Assembly (NCBI GenBank): GCA_964587515.1
Contig: CAZPMO010000068.1
Coordinates: forward strand, 1 to 22,587
Origin: CAZPMO01 sp964587515
GTDB taxonomy: Bacteria; Pseudomonadota; Alphaproteobacteria; MPNO01
Length of the DNA stretch: 22,587 bases
Direction of reading: 5' to 3'
Below the pieces are notes generated by a model. It was given only the letters and a program-made list of their open reading frames with translations, was not told the origin of the DNA and made no database searches. A program made the translations under genes and the position numbers. Numbering within the stretch: the stretch's first letter is position 1; each line of letters begins with the position of its first letter. Shown piece after piece: positions 6,790-14,402 of the stretch.

Positions 6790-6817
6790 GAAGAGGATAT
6801 TAACCTTTTTGACCGGC

Positions 6818-6852
6818 AATTTGAATATTAAGATGGTAAATAAATTCAAATT
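6818..6852. promoter_or_regulatory. 9-bp inverted repeat in an AT-rich leader
   Basis: AATTTGAAT (6818-6826) and ATTCAAATT (6844-6852) are perfect inverted copies around a 17-base spacer, in the strongly AT-rich 109-base gap upstream of the membrane-protein gene. The 26-bp centre-to-centre distance would suit an operator; no regulator can be named. Confidence 0.35.
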
Positions 6853-6898
6853 CGGCCCGAACCGATGCTTTTTTAAAACATAGGGTTGAATATCAGTA

Positions 6899-7588
6899 TT
6901 AGACGATTGTCGTGACGAGATCGCCGATCCCGTCGATATGCCCGCGCAGGCGATCGCCGCGTACAACCGGGGCGGGTCCCTTGGGCGTACCGGTAAAAAT
7001 CAGGTCGCCTGGCTCCATCCTGCTCAGCGCCGACAGGCGCGAAACGATCTCCGCGGGGTCCCATATCAATTCGCCCAGATCGCCGTCCTGGCGGCGCTCG
7101 CCATTGACCTCGATCCATATGGCGCCACGTTCCGGATGGCCGATTTCGGCTGCCCGGTGCAGCGCACCGCAGGTCGACGCGCCGTGGAAGCTCTTGCACA
7201 TGTCCCAGGAATGCTGGTTCTCGATGCAGTCGCGCAGGATATCGCGCCGGATCATGTCAAACCCCACGGCATAGCCGAAGACATGATCGAGAGCCTTCTC
7301 AATCGGTATGTCCGCGCCGCCTTGGCCGATCGCGACCACCATTTCGACTTCCGGGTCGAGATGTTCCGTGCTCGGCGGATAAGGCAGACCGCCGCCGTCC
7401 GCGAGAATGGAATCCGCCGGTTTCAGAGAAAAGCCCGGTATTGGCCCGCCGGCGCCGCCGAGGCCTGTCTCGGACGCGTGCGCGGCGTAGTTTCTTCCCA
7501 CCGCATAAATTCGGCGCACCGGAAATCGGCCGTCCGATCCTTCGACCGGCACTGTCGGGATTTCATAGGCGGGCACAACATAGCTCAT
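6899..7588 (-). CDS. Fumarylacetoacetate hydrolase (FAH) family enzyme
   Basis: The 229-residue protein is the single-domain FAH form, like fumarylpyruvate hydrolases and the YcgM group. It shows the RRIYAVGRNYAAHA lead-in, metal-binding Glu80 and Glu82 (DPEVEMVVAIG) and Asp111 (GYAVGFDMIRRD), the KSFHGAS substrate loop and FTGTPKGPAPV near the C-terminus. Such enzymes cleave or decarboxylate beta-diketo acids from aromatic-ring catabolism; the substrate here is not determined. The start at ATG 7588 fits both the family's N-terminus and a GGGGAGA ribosome site; frame upstream of it is not conserved. It is divergent from the histidine kinase at 7700 with a 111-base gap. Confidence 0.9.
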   Translation of the reverse strand: MSYVVPAYEIPTVPVEGSDGRFPVRRIYAVGRNYAAHASETGLGGAGGPIPGFSLKPADSILADGGGLPYPPSTEHLDPEVEMVVAIGQGGADIPIEKALDHVFGYAVGFDMIRRDILRDCIENQHSWDMCKSFHGASTCGALHRAAEIGHPERGAIWIEVNGERRQDGDLGELIWDPAEIVSRLSALSRMEPGDLIFTGTPKGPAPVVRGDRLRGHIDGIGDLVTTIV

Positions 7589-7699
7589 GCCGGTTTGTCT
7601 CCCCTCGATCCACAATATATCGGCTCCAGCCGGCCCGTTTAACGAAATTTTCAACCCCAGCCCCGATTCTCCGAGTGTCTCCCAACGAGTTTCCGCCGA

Positions 7700-9355
7700 A
7701 TGATGACCGTTGTCGTTTCCGACCCAGCGATAAAAGCGACAGAGAGCGAACGCAATGCGTTGGCTATCGAGGCGGCGGGAGACGGCGTATGGGACTGGAA
7801 TCTCGCCACCGGCGAATTTTATCTCTCGCGGCATTTCAAGGCCCTGCTCGGCTATGCCGATGACGAATTGCCCAATGGGTTCGCCACCTGGACGAGGCTA
7901 ATTTACGCCGCCGACGCGGAACCCAATGAGTGCCGGCTAACGGCGCATTTCGAAGGGCGCGAAGAAACCTATCTTTCCGAAATTCGTATGCGCGCGAAAA
8001 ATGGCCGGTATCGCTGGATTCGCCATGTCGGCCGCGCGCTTCGCGACGGTTCGGGGCGCGTCACGCGGGTCGTCGGCACCGCTCGGGACGTGACACCGCG
8101 CAAATCGATGGATATGGAACGCGCCGAAACCATCGCCCGGGTCCTCGATGCGCAGACGCAGCTCGCGGACGCGCTGGATGTCGCGGGGCAGGGTCTCGCG
8201 CTGTTTGATCCGGACGACCGGCTGACATTCTCCAACGAGAATTATCAGAAAGTGTTTCCCGAGATAGCCGACGCGGTATGTCTTGGCACCCGGTACGAGG
8301 AAATCATGCGCGCCGCCGTCGACGCCGGCGTGTTCAGGGGCATACAGGGCAAGGAACTCGACTGGGTGCGCGAGGCGATCCGCCGCCACAACAACCCGAC
8401 CGGGGTCTTCATTGCCAGCACCGCCGATGGCCGGTCGATACAGATTACCGAGCGCAAGATGTCGGCGGGCGGCACGGTTTTGATCCATACCGACATCGCG
8501 CAGCTCATGCGCACCGAAGGCGCCTTGCAGGTCAGGGTCTCCGAACTGGAGAAAGTCAAGGCGGTGCTGGAACAGCAGAGCGACCAGCTCTCCGATTTCG
8601 CGGCCCAGCTCGCCAACGCCAAGGACGAAGCCGATACCGCCAACCATACCAAAAGCGAGTTCCTGGCCAACATGAGCCACGAACTGCGCACGCCCCTGAA
8701 CGCCATCATGGGGTTTTCCGAGGTCATCAAGAACCAGATGTTCGGCGAGGTCAGCGTGCCGCAATATATCGATTACGCTGGCGACATCTATAACAGCGGC
8801 GCCCACCTGCTGGAGATCATCAACGACATCCTCGACCTGTCGAAGGTCGAGGCCGGCAAGCTCAATCTCGGCGAAGAAGAGCTCGACGTGAAAGAGGTGG
8901 CGGAGGCGGTATTCCGTCTGGTCAGGGGGCGCGCCGAAGCCGGCGGCGTGACGCTGGTACATGACATTCCACCCGAACTGCCATTGCTCTATGCGGACAA
9001 GCGAAAGCTGAAGCAGATGCTGCTCAATCTGCTGTCGAACGCGGTGAAGTTCACACCCGAACAGGGCTCGGTCGATTTCACCACGACCCTCGACGACGAC
9101 GGCGCCCTTCTGCTTTGCGTCCGTGATACGGGAATCGGCATTCCGCCCGATCAGTTCGACCTGGTGCTTTCGCCGTTCGGCCAGATCGACAGCGCGCTGG
9201 CCCGCGAACACCAGGGCACCGGCCTCGGTCTGCCCCTGGTGAAGGCCCTGATCGAAATCCATGGCGGCGCGATCAAGCTGCAAAGCGAGCCCGACAAGGG
9301 GACCGTCGTTACCCTGAAATTCCGGTCCGAGCGCACCCGCCCGACGGCGCCGTAA
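7700..9355 (+). CDS. Soluble PAS-domain sensor histidine kinase
   Basis: The 551-residue kinase has no membrane segment. Order: PAS with PAC (about 20-140; GDGVWDWN...RWIRHVGRALRD), a second PAS (about 152-270; DALDVAGQGLALFDPDDRL), a coiled-coil linker (about 275-315), a HisKA dimerisation domain with phospho-acceptor His327 in NMSHELRTPLNAI, and an HATPase_c domain with N-box NLLSNAVKF, G1 DTGIGI and G2 GTGLGL. It ends after the ATPase domain, with no receiver, so it must signal to a separate response regulator, none of which is in the window. It resembles the PleC/DivJ cell-cycle kinase group. It lies directly upstream of the PEP-CTERM gene, separated by a 309-base regulatory region, so the two are probably not co-transcribed. 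The ribosome site is weak. Confidence 0.9.
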   Translation: MMTVVVSDPAIKATESERNALAIEAAGDGVWDWNLATGEFYLSRHFKALLGYADDELPNGFATWTRLIYAADAEPNECRLTAHFEGREETYLSEIRMRAKNGRYRWIRHVGRALRDGSGRVTRVVGTARDVTPRKSMDMERAETIARVLDAQTQLADALDVAGQGLALFDPDDRLTFSNENYQKVFPEIADAVCLGTRYEEIMRAAVDAGVFRGIQGKELDWVREAIRRHNNPTGVFIASTADGRSIQITERKMSAGGTVLIHTDIAQLMRTEGALQVRVSELEKVKAVLEQQSDQLSDFAAQLANAKDEADTANHTKSEFLANMSHELRTPLNAIMGFSEVIKNQMFGEVSVPQYIDYAGDIYNSGAHLLEIINDILDLSKVEAGKLNLGEEELDVKEVAEAVFRLVRGRAEAGGVTLVHDIPPELPLLYADKRKLKQMLLNLLSNAVKFTPEQGSVDFTTTLDDDGALLLCVRDTGIGIPPDQFDLVLSPFGQIDSALAREHQGTGLGLPLVKALIEIHGGAIKLQSEPDKGTVVTLKFRSERTRPTAP

Positions 9356-9390
9356 TCGGATCGGTCGTCCGGTATTGCCGATTTGTCGGG

Positions 9391-9409
9391 GTGTCGGAAA
9401 TGATTACAC
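9391..9409 (+). promoter_or_regulatory. 19-bp enhancer-like site C, distal
   Basis: GTGTCGGAAATGATTACAC has perfect GTGT/ACAC dyad ends and the GTCGG core, with one mismatch in TTTACA. It lies about 199 bp upstream of the -12 element and 112 bp from the proximal site, unlike the 42-bp pairs elsewhere. Confidence 0.6.
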
Positions 9410-9502
9410 CTCGGTCGCTGTCGTGTTTCATCCGTAATCGATTGAATTTTCGTACTTAATTCGGGAATTTTGCGAATATCTCGCGAAATTCCAACTGGAA
9501 AA

Positions 9503-9521
9503 CCGTCGGAATTCTTTACAG
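9503..9521 (+). promoter_or_regulatory. 19-bp enhancer-like site C, proximal
   Basis: CCGTCGGAATTCTTTACAG matches the six-site consensus in the gene's sense. Its centre is about 87 bp upstream of the -12 element, nearly the same as for the Sel1 gene (about 86 bp). Confidence 0.75.
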
Positions 9522-9584
9522 TTTCGGCTGTCGCCGCCGACCGCGTTAACCATAAGCCCCTGAAAATTAACCATTTGGCCAAAC

Positions 9585-9600
9585 TGGCACGATTCTTGCA
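9585..9600 (+). promoter_or_regulatory. Sigma-54 promoter of the PEP-CTERM gene
   Basis: TGGCACGATTCTTGCA is a full match to the -24/-12 consensus, with GG (9586-9587) and GC (9598-9599) ten bases apart. It sits 65 bases upstream of the ATG at 9665. Sigma-54 control of PEP-CTERM genes through a PrsK/PrsR-type system is known in other proteobacteria. Confidence 0.9.
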
Positions 9601-9664
9601 TGAATCACCTGCAAGGCGTGTCTTCAGGCAGGCCGTACGATAACGCGTGACGAGGTAACCAGGG

Positions 9665-10582
9665 ATGAGACATTTGAAATCCGGCGGGCTCGCGATCATT
9701 TTGACCACCGCCGGCCTGATCCTCGGCGGTGCGTCGGCGTTCGCGGCGTCCGAGACCGAGGGTAATGATACCTTCGCGACCCGAAATAGCTTCGCTGGGG
9801 GGACCACGACGGTCGATGGCACGTTGGAATTGCCGCCGAAAGAAGATGCCGATTTCACCTTTTCCGATACCCTGGGACTGAGCGGCGTAAACTCGCATAG
9901 TGTCGGCAGCCAGTCGGTCGGAGCCACTTTTCTGGCCGAAATCGACAACTTAATAACGGACCCCGACGGCGATCCCGACCCCGACACGGTTTTGGGCAGA
10001 TTCGGGACGGATATGATGGGCGGTTTCGGCTCGCTCATTACCGTGGATGACGACAGCAGCAGGTTCGGCGACGGTTTCGCGTCGGGGCTCGCGGGCAGCG
10101 TCAACTCGGACGGGACCATCAATCTGAAGGTCTCCGGGTTCTTCGATTTCGATTTTGACGGCGGCCATTTTGAATCCGGATCCTATGATTTGTTCATCTT
10201 CACAACCAGCATTGGCGATGTCGATTTCTTGAGCTTCACCGGACTTACGCCCGGCGACGTCTTCGAGGCCCAGATTACCGCCGGCACTTTCGACACGGTG
10301 CTCGGCCTGTTCGACGATACCGGCGCGTTCATCCGTTATGACGACGACGGTGGCGTGGGCACCTTTTCGAAACTCACTGATACGGTGGACTCGAGCGGCA
10401 ATGTGCATCTCGCCGTCAGCGCATTTGACGATTCTGGATTTGACGGGACCCATCTGATCGAGGGCAGGTACACGCTGAGCTTTAATGCGGAGAGTTCGGG
10501 CATTCCCGAACCCGCGACGTTGGCGATCTTCGGGATCGGCCTGGCCGGCCTCGGGTTCATGCGCCGCCGTCGCGTGATCTGA
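9665..10582 (+). CDS. PEP-CTERM sorting-signal surface protein with two PPC-like beta domains
   Basis: The 305-residue protein has an N-terminal signal peptide (cleavage near SAFAA, residues 25-29) and an Asp/Gly-rich beta body. It ends with a PEP-CTERM signal: Pro-Glu-Pro at 281-283, a hydrophobic helix and the basic end RRRR. PEP-CTERM proteins are processed by exosortase (EpsH/XrtA type) and delivered to the surface, usually alongside exopolysaccharide. The body holds two similar units (about 108-180 and 210-273), each running DTVLG(R/L)F..., a DDD turn, ...SDGTINLKVS or SSGNVHLAVS, and a ...G(S/R)Y(D/T)L... close. These resemble bacterial pre-peptidase C-terminal domains. No exosortase gene lies in the window. 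ATG 9665 follows GAGG ten bases upstream. Confidence 0.92.
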   Translation: MRHLKSGGLAIILTTAGLILGGASAFAASETEGNDTFATRNSFAGGTTTVDGTLELPPKEDADFTFSDTLGLSGVNSHSVGSQSVGATFLAEIDNLITDPDGDPDPDTVLGRFGTDMMGGFGSLITVDDDSSRFGDGFASGLAGSVNSDGTINLKVSGFFDFDFDGGHFESGSYDLFIFTTSIGDVDFLSFTGLTPGDVFEAQITAGTFDTVLGLFDDTGAFIRYDDDGGVGTFSKLTDTVDSSGNVHLAVSAFDDSGFDGTHLIEGRYTLSFNAESSGIPEPATLAIFGIGLAGLGFMRRRRVI

Positions 10583-10605
10583 GCAACGCTGGCGATCTTC
10601 CAAAT

Positions 10606-10618
10606 CGAGGGGTCCTCG
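10606..10618 (+). terminator. Weak hairpin after the PEP-CTERM gene
   Basis: CGAGG/CCTCG arms (5 bp, GGT loop) lie 24 bases after the stop, and a TGTTTTATTT run follows about ten bases later. The layout is loosely terminator-like but the stem is short. Confidence 0.25.
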
Positions 10619-10643
10619 GGCCACCTGTTTTATTTGGGCGCGC

Positions 10644-12272
10644 TTATACTGGTCGGATATGGCCGTCCTGGTCGGCGGAGGCTTTGAGCCCGGTGCGCAG
10701 CCAGCCGTCGGCGGTAAAGGAACGCCGTTTGGCCGCGTCGTCGTCGAGGTAACCAGGCGCGGTCGCGGCGCCGCGCAATTGCAATTCTCCCGGCGCGTCC
10801 GGGGGCGCGTTTGCTTCATCGTCGGCCAGCACGCGGGCTTCCATACCGGGAATCGCACGGCCCAGCGTCTCGTGGCGAATTCCGGCCGGCGCACCGGCCG
10901 GCGTCGCCAGGGCAACCAGGGTTTCGGCGCAGCCCCACGATCGTCCGACAGTCCCGTTCGGCAGCAGCGCTTCGAGATCGCGCGCGACACCCGCATCGCA
11001 GGACGGCGCGGCCAGCCAGGCGTGGCGGACCGAGGTCAGATCGGCTTCGCCCAGCGCGTTGGACCGGATGCATTGGGCCGCTTGGTCGGGCGACAGCAGC
11101 AAATGTTCGGGGCGATGACGGGCGGCGGCGTCCGCCAGGGCGTCGGGCGTGAATTCGGGCAATACCGCGCCCGCGCCGCCCGCGACCAGCGCGACGCTCA
11201 ATGTCCAGAAACCGATAGGCCCGGCGCAGGGCAGGGCGGCCAGCAGCGTCTCGCCGGGCGCGAATCCAAGCGCCGCCGCGCCGCCGCGCATCCCGGCCAG
11301 CACCGTATGACCGCTGTGCACCACGGCGCGAGCTGGCGGGCGGTCATGGGTCGCGAACAGCACCAGGGCGGGATCGCTGGCCAGCGCGGTATTTTCCGCG
11401 CCGTGCCCGTCGCCGCAGCCCAGCAACGGCTCCAACGCCAATGTGCCGACTGGTGCGGTGGTCCCGCCGACGATGATGTGATCGAGGTCCGGGGCGCCGT
11501 CGCGCAGTTCGCCCGGCGTATGCGCCGTTTCCGGATCACACAGTAGGACACACGCGCGCGCGGGGGATAGCGGCCCCGCCAGTCCGCCTTCGGCGGGCAG
11601 CGGGCAGGCCACCGCGCCGATGGTCATCGCCGCGAAACTGGCCAGCGCGAAGTCGGCGGCGTTGGACAGGCGCATCGCCACCACTTCGCCCCGTCCGACG
11701 TCGAGGTCGAGCAGCGCGGCGGCGAGGTATCCGACGCGGCCGTGCAGCTCGGCGTATGAGGTCACGCGGTCGCCGTCGATGATCGCCGGGCTGTCGGGCG
11801 TTTCCGCCGCGCGCCGCGCGAGCAGGCCCGGCAGGGTGTCGCCGGTCCAGTTTCCATCGCGCAAGTAGCGGTCGGTCACGCGCGGGTCGAACTCAAGGGC
11901 CTCGCGCAGCGCGAGCGCGTGCGCCTCGAATCCGGCGCGTTCTTCGTGCGGCGTGAAGCGATCGGCGCGGAAGCGGCGTCCGCCGCCCAGTTCGTAGAGG
12001 CGGTGGTAATGACGGCGCTGGAACCGGCGGTGCTCCATGATCACCCGGATGCAGGTGACCTGTTCGCGGGTCAGGCCGATGCGCCCGGCGATTTCCACAT
12101 CGGCGAGGCCGGTGCCGGGGCGTTGCGCCTCGATCTGATCCCAGTCGAGCAGGCGGACCGGATCGCCGCGCCGCACCTGGACGTTGTGGCTGAGATCGAA
12201 GACGGTCTCGCCGAAGGTCAGGACCATCTGCTCGGTGATGCCGAGCTGCTCGCGGGTCAGGCCGCGGGTCAT
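10644..12272 (-). CDS. Degenerate AMP-binding (ANL superfamily) protein with an added HTH-like N-terminal region
   Basis: Residues 145-542 follow the acyl-CoA synthetase fold: LARRAAETPDSPAI start, SYAELHGRV, a SWGCAET loop at the A5 (YGxTE) position, and GWLRTG near the end. Key parts are missing. The phosphate loop normally reading SGTTGxPK is FATHDRPPARAVVH (about 306-319), the A7 Asp after RTG is Leu529, and the protein stops at GHIRPV where the roughly 100-residue C-terminal domain with the catalytic lysine should begin. It is therefore unlikely to be an active ligase. Residues 1-130 are an extra region with an HTH-like DVEIAGRIGLTREQVTCIR segment (58-76). Its ATG overlaps the stop of the upstream iron-sulfur gene (ATGA), so the two are coupled and probably work together. 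Confidence 0.8.
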   Translation of the reverse strand: MTRGLTREQLGITEQMVLTFGETVFDLSHNVQVRRGDPVRLLDWDQIEAQRPGTGLADVEIAGRIGLTREQVTCIRVIMEHRRFQRRHYHRLYELGGGRRFRADRFTPHEERAGFEAHALALREALEFDPRVTDRYLRDGNWTGDTLPGLLARRAAETPDSPAIIDGDRVTSYAELHGRVGYLAAALLDLDVGRGEVVAMRLSNAADFALASFAAMTIGAVACPLPAEGGLAGPLSPARACVLLCDPETAHTPGELRDGAPDLDHIIVGGTTAPVGTLALEPLLGCGDGHGAENTALASDPALVLFATHDRPPARAVVHSGHTVLAGMRGGAAALGFAPGETLLAALPCAGPIGFWTLSVALVAGGAGAVLPEFTPDALADAAARHRPEHLLLSPDQAAQCIRSNALGEADLTSVRHAWLAAPSCDAGVARDLEALLPNGTVGRSWGCAETLVALATPAGAPAGIRHETLGRAIPGMEARVLADDEANAPPDAPGELQLRGAATAPGYLDDDAAKRRSFTADGWLRTGLKASADQDGHIRPV

Positions 12273-13195
12273 GTTTCGCCGTCCGCGTCGCGGGCGGTCT
12301 CATACCGGCGGATCGGGTCGGCCATCGGCGCGCGGTTGGCGATCGGACAGGCGCGCATGCATTCGAAGCATTGGCCAAGCAACCCGCCCGAGCCCACCGA
12401 CATCTTGTACCAGAGCATCTTGTGATCGGGGTCGAACAGCGCGTCCTCGCGGGCGGTCGCGTCGTTGGCCTCGATCGCTTCGGAAATCAGGGTCGGCACG
12501 GTCTCGTATTGCTGGCTCATCTCGGCGCAGGCGTGCATGTCGTAGCGCATGCTTTCCTGGTTGCCGTCGGCGTCTATTTCGCCCGACAGACACTGGACCG
12601 GGCAGAACTTCATGCACGGCGTCTGGCCGGTCTTGCGGTGCAGCTCGACGCAGGACGGCGCGGGACATGGATTTTCCGTCATCGGCGCATCAGGCGGCAA
12701 CTCAAGCTCGGTAAACAGCGAGGCGAAATACATGTAGCCGAATTCGGGGTGCAGCAGGATATCGCCGGCCAGCGAGCGCGCGCCGATGCCCGCCAGTTCG
12801 GCGTGCAGCTTCAGGCTTTGCAGCGGCACGCGCGGGCCGGATTCGGAATCCATGTCGGGCGGGCAATAGACGGATCGCTTACCGAATTTGTTCTCGATGT
12901 AAAAGGCGCAGCCATAGGCGATCGAATAGCCGCGCGTCTCCGTCGAGCCGAAATAGCCGAGCGCCTTGGAGGGCAGCGACCACGCGCCTTGGGTCTGGCC
13001 GCCGACGCCGAGCGCGATCACCGATTTCACCTTGGGCATGAGGTCGCGCGGACCGAAGCCCGGCGGCGCGATCCGCTCCAGCATATCGATGTCGGCGACG
13101 CCGACCGCGAGCGCGCCCTTGCGCCGGCAATAATCCAATACCAGCTGCTTGGCTTCCGCCGGGTCGATTGCGTCCATTTGCCGTTCAGAACTCAT
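12269..13195 (-). CDS. QueG/reductive-dehalogenase-like 4Fe-4S protein
   Basis: The 308-residue protein has the N-terminal layout of QueG-like and reductive-dehalogenase-like proteins (ALAVGVADIDML...; PKVKSVIALGV) and a cysteine-rich C-terminal half: Cys177, 182, 194, 198, 202, 223 and a CFECMRACP motif (Cys276, 279, 283), enough for two [4Fe-4S] clusters. There is no Tat signal, so it should be cytoplasmic. QueG itself reduces epoxyqueuosine with cobalamin; nothing here proves that substrate, and the neighbours argue for another role. ATG 13195 follows a GGGGGAC ribosome site; longer frames upstream are not supported. It lies 53 bases after the FemAB-like pseudogene and overlaps the start of the AMP-binding gene by four bases, so all three may be one transcript. 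Confidence 0.8.
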   Translation of the reverse strand: MSSERQMDAIDPAEAKQLVLDYCRRKGALAVGVADIDMLERIAPPGFGPRDLMPKVKSVIALGVGGQTQGAWSLPSKALGYFGSTETRGYSIAYGCAFYIENKFGKRSVYCPPDMDSESGPRVPLQSLKLHAELAGIGARSLAGDILLHPEFGYMYFASLFTELELPPDAPMTENPCPAPSCVELHRKTGQTPCMKFCPVQCLSGEIDADGNQESMRYDMHACAEMSQQYETVPTLISEAIEANDATAREDALFDPDHKMLWYKMSVGSGGLLGQCFECMRACPIANRAPMADPIRRYETARDADGET

Positions 13196-13248
13196 TTTTT
13201 TGCGTCCCCCGGGACAAACCCCATCATAACCCGATCGCCGATCCGTCG

Positions 13249-14148
13249 TCAGATATATGTCCCGGGCAGGGTAAAGACATCCCCGCCCATGCCAAGCTTG
13301 AATCGCGCCACGCCCGACGCGTGATGGCCATCGATCCCACCGACATCCAGCCACGCCGAGCCGCCTTTCGCGAGGATGCCCATGGCGCGCCACAGCAGCA
13401 GGTTATGAGCTCTCAGCCGCCGTCCCGCATCATCGCTCCAGCCCACATAATAGGTCGCTGTGGCGGCGNNNNNNNNNNNAAAGGTGCGCAACACCATCGC
13501 GTCCTTGGTCGCCGCCGCCGCGAAGGCCCGGATCAGCCGGACGTCGGGCGCGAGGAACCGGCGCGCGCGGCGGAACGTCTCGTGACGTTCCAGCAGCCAA
13601 TCGAGCGCGGCGCCCGGCCCGGTCGTGGTTTCGACGCGCGGATTGCCGGCCTCGGCCGCCTTCAGCATGTTGCGCCATCTTCCATTGAGCGATGCCCGCA
13701 GCGTTTCTCCGGGCCGGGTCAGATCGATCCATGCGGACGTATAGCCCGTGACCATGCGGCGCATGCCGAGGGCGCGCATCATCGCGTCATCGCCGAATTC
13801 CGGCATCCAGACCAGCAGCTCGCGCCGTTTCAGCGACCACGCCGCGCGCACCAGGCGGAGCGCCGCGAGCCGGCGTTCGTGGTCGGCTTCCGGGATAAGC
13901 CAGACCGGACCGCGCACGATACGCGCCAGCGTGCCGAGCCCGGCGGCGCGACGTTCCAAGGCCTGCACCGCGGCCACCGGACCCTCGCTATCGGCAATGA
14001 CCGCGCGACGCGCGCGGACCCCCGACATGGCTTCGAGCGCAACCCCATAGGCTCATGACTGTTCGACCGCCGCGCGCCCGGCGGCCGCGAGCAGCTTATT
14101 CCAGTCCCCGGCGTCGCCGGCGTCCTCTAAGGTCATCTCGTTGGTCAT
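13249..14148 (-). pseudogene. FemAB/BioF2-like acyltransferase interrupted by an in-frame TGA (and a sequence gap)
   Basis: The main frame (14028-13249) shows the FemAB-like GNAT pattern (VAAVQALERR; LRASLNGRWRNMLKAAEAGN; AHNLLLWRAMGILAKGGSAW; GVARFKLGMGG). Such proteins move amino acids or acyl groups onto peptidoglycan precursors or other acceptors. The same frame continues upstream through a single TGA (14055-14053) to ATG 14148, encoding DWNKLLAAAGRAAVEQS, then the stop, then AYGVALEA. Relatives read ...QSWA(Y/W)GE... here, so TGA replaces a TGG tryptophan codon. The defect may be a real nonsense mutation or a sequencing error. An N run at 13469-13479 lies inside the gene; compared with relatives, more residues seem missing there than the gap allows. 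Confidence 0.7.
13469..13479. other. Assembly gap (11 N)
   Basis: A run of 11 undetermined bases inside the FemAB-like gene. The frame is kept across it, but its true length is unknown. Confidence 0.95.
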
Positions 14149-14198
14149 GGCGGCAGGTCCCGCTTGCCTTGAGCGCGGATCACGATACTGTTTCGCTC

Positions 14199-14402
14199 AT
14201 GCGCGCGCCATTCCGCAAGTCCGACAAAATTGCCGGTGTCGAAATCCCCAGACGACGGTTCACATTGTGGGCCGGGCTTTATTTCCTGGGATTTTTCGTC
14301 GTGCCGGTGCTGGGCGTCGCCGCGGCTCTCGACGCGATCCTCTATCTGGTGTTCGAACGCGTCTTCGGAGTCTGCTACGCGATTTTCTGTCTATTGGGCT
14401 GA
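14199..14402 (+). CDS. Small membrane protein, 67 residues, unknown function
   Basis: The product starts MRAPFRKSDKIAGVEIPRRR, a basic cytoplasmic N-terminus. Two hydrophobic stretches follow (FTLWAGLYFLGFFVVPVLGV and AALDAILYLVFERVFGVCYA) separated by an aspartate, suggesting one long or two short membrane helices. The frame is open further upstream to 14055, but that part is Arg-rich shadow sequence lying over the FemAB-like N-terminus on the other strand. The ribosome site is weak and there is no recognised family. It precedes the decarboxylase-like gene by 62 bases. Confidence 0.6.
   Translation: MRAPFRKSDKIAGVEIPRRRFTLWAGLYFLGFFVVPVLGVAAALDAILYLVFERVFGVCYAIFCLLG

Larger units (their letters stand above)
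9356..9664. other. Intergenic regulatory region upstream of the PEP-CTERM gene
   Basis: The 309-base gap holds two 19-bp enhancer-like sites and a sigma-54 promoter, listed separately. A third, poorer partial match (core CGGGAATTTT at about 9462-9471) lies 45 bp from the proximal site. Nothing else gene-like is visible. Confidence 0.7.

Noticed and set aside
7937..9283. 448-codon open frame on the minus strand
   Set aside because: Antisense to the histidine kinase, which has all kinase boxes in order.
9817..9833. TGGCAC followed by TTGC inside the PEP-CTERM gene
   Set aside because: The GG-GC spacing is 12 bases instead of 10 and it lies within coding sequence.
10583..10643. Frameshifted C-terminal domain of the AMP-binding protein
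   Set aside because: Only 61 bases separate the two stop codons, too little for a domain of about 100 residues.
14053..14055. TGA read as tryptophan (genetic-code change)
   Set aside because: Several intact genes in the window use TGA as their normal stop and no other internal TGA was seen in clear genes.
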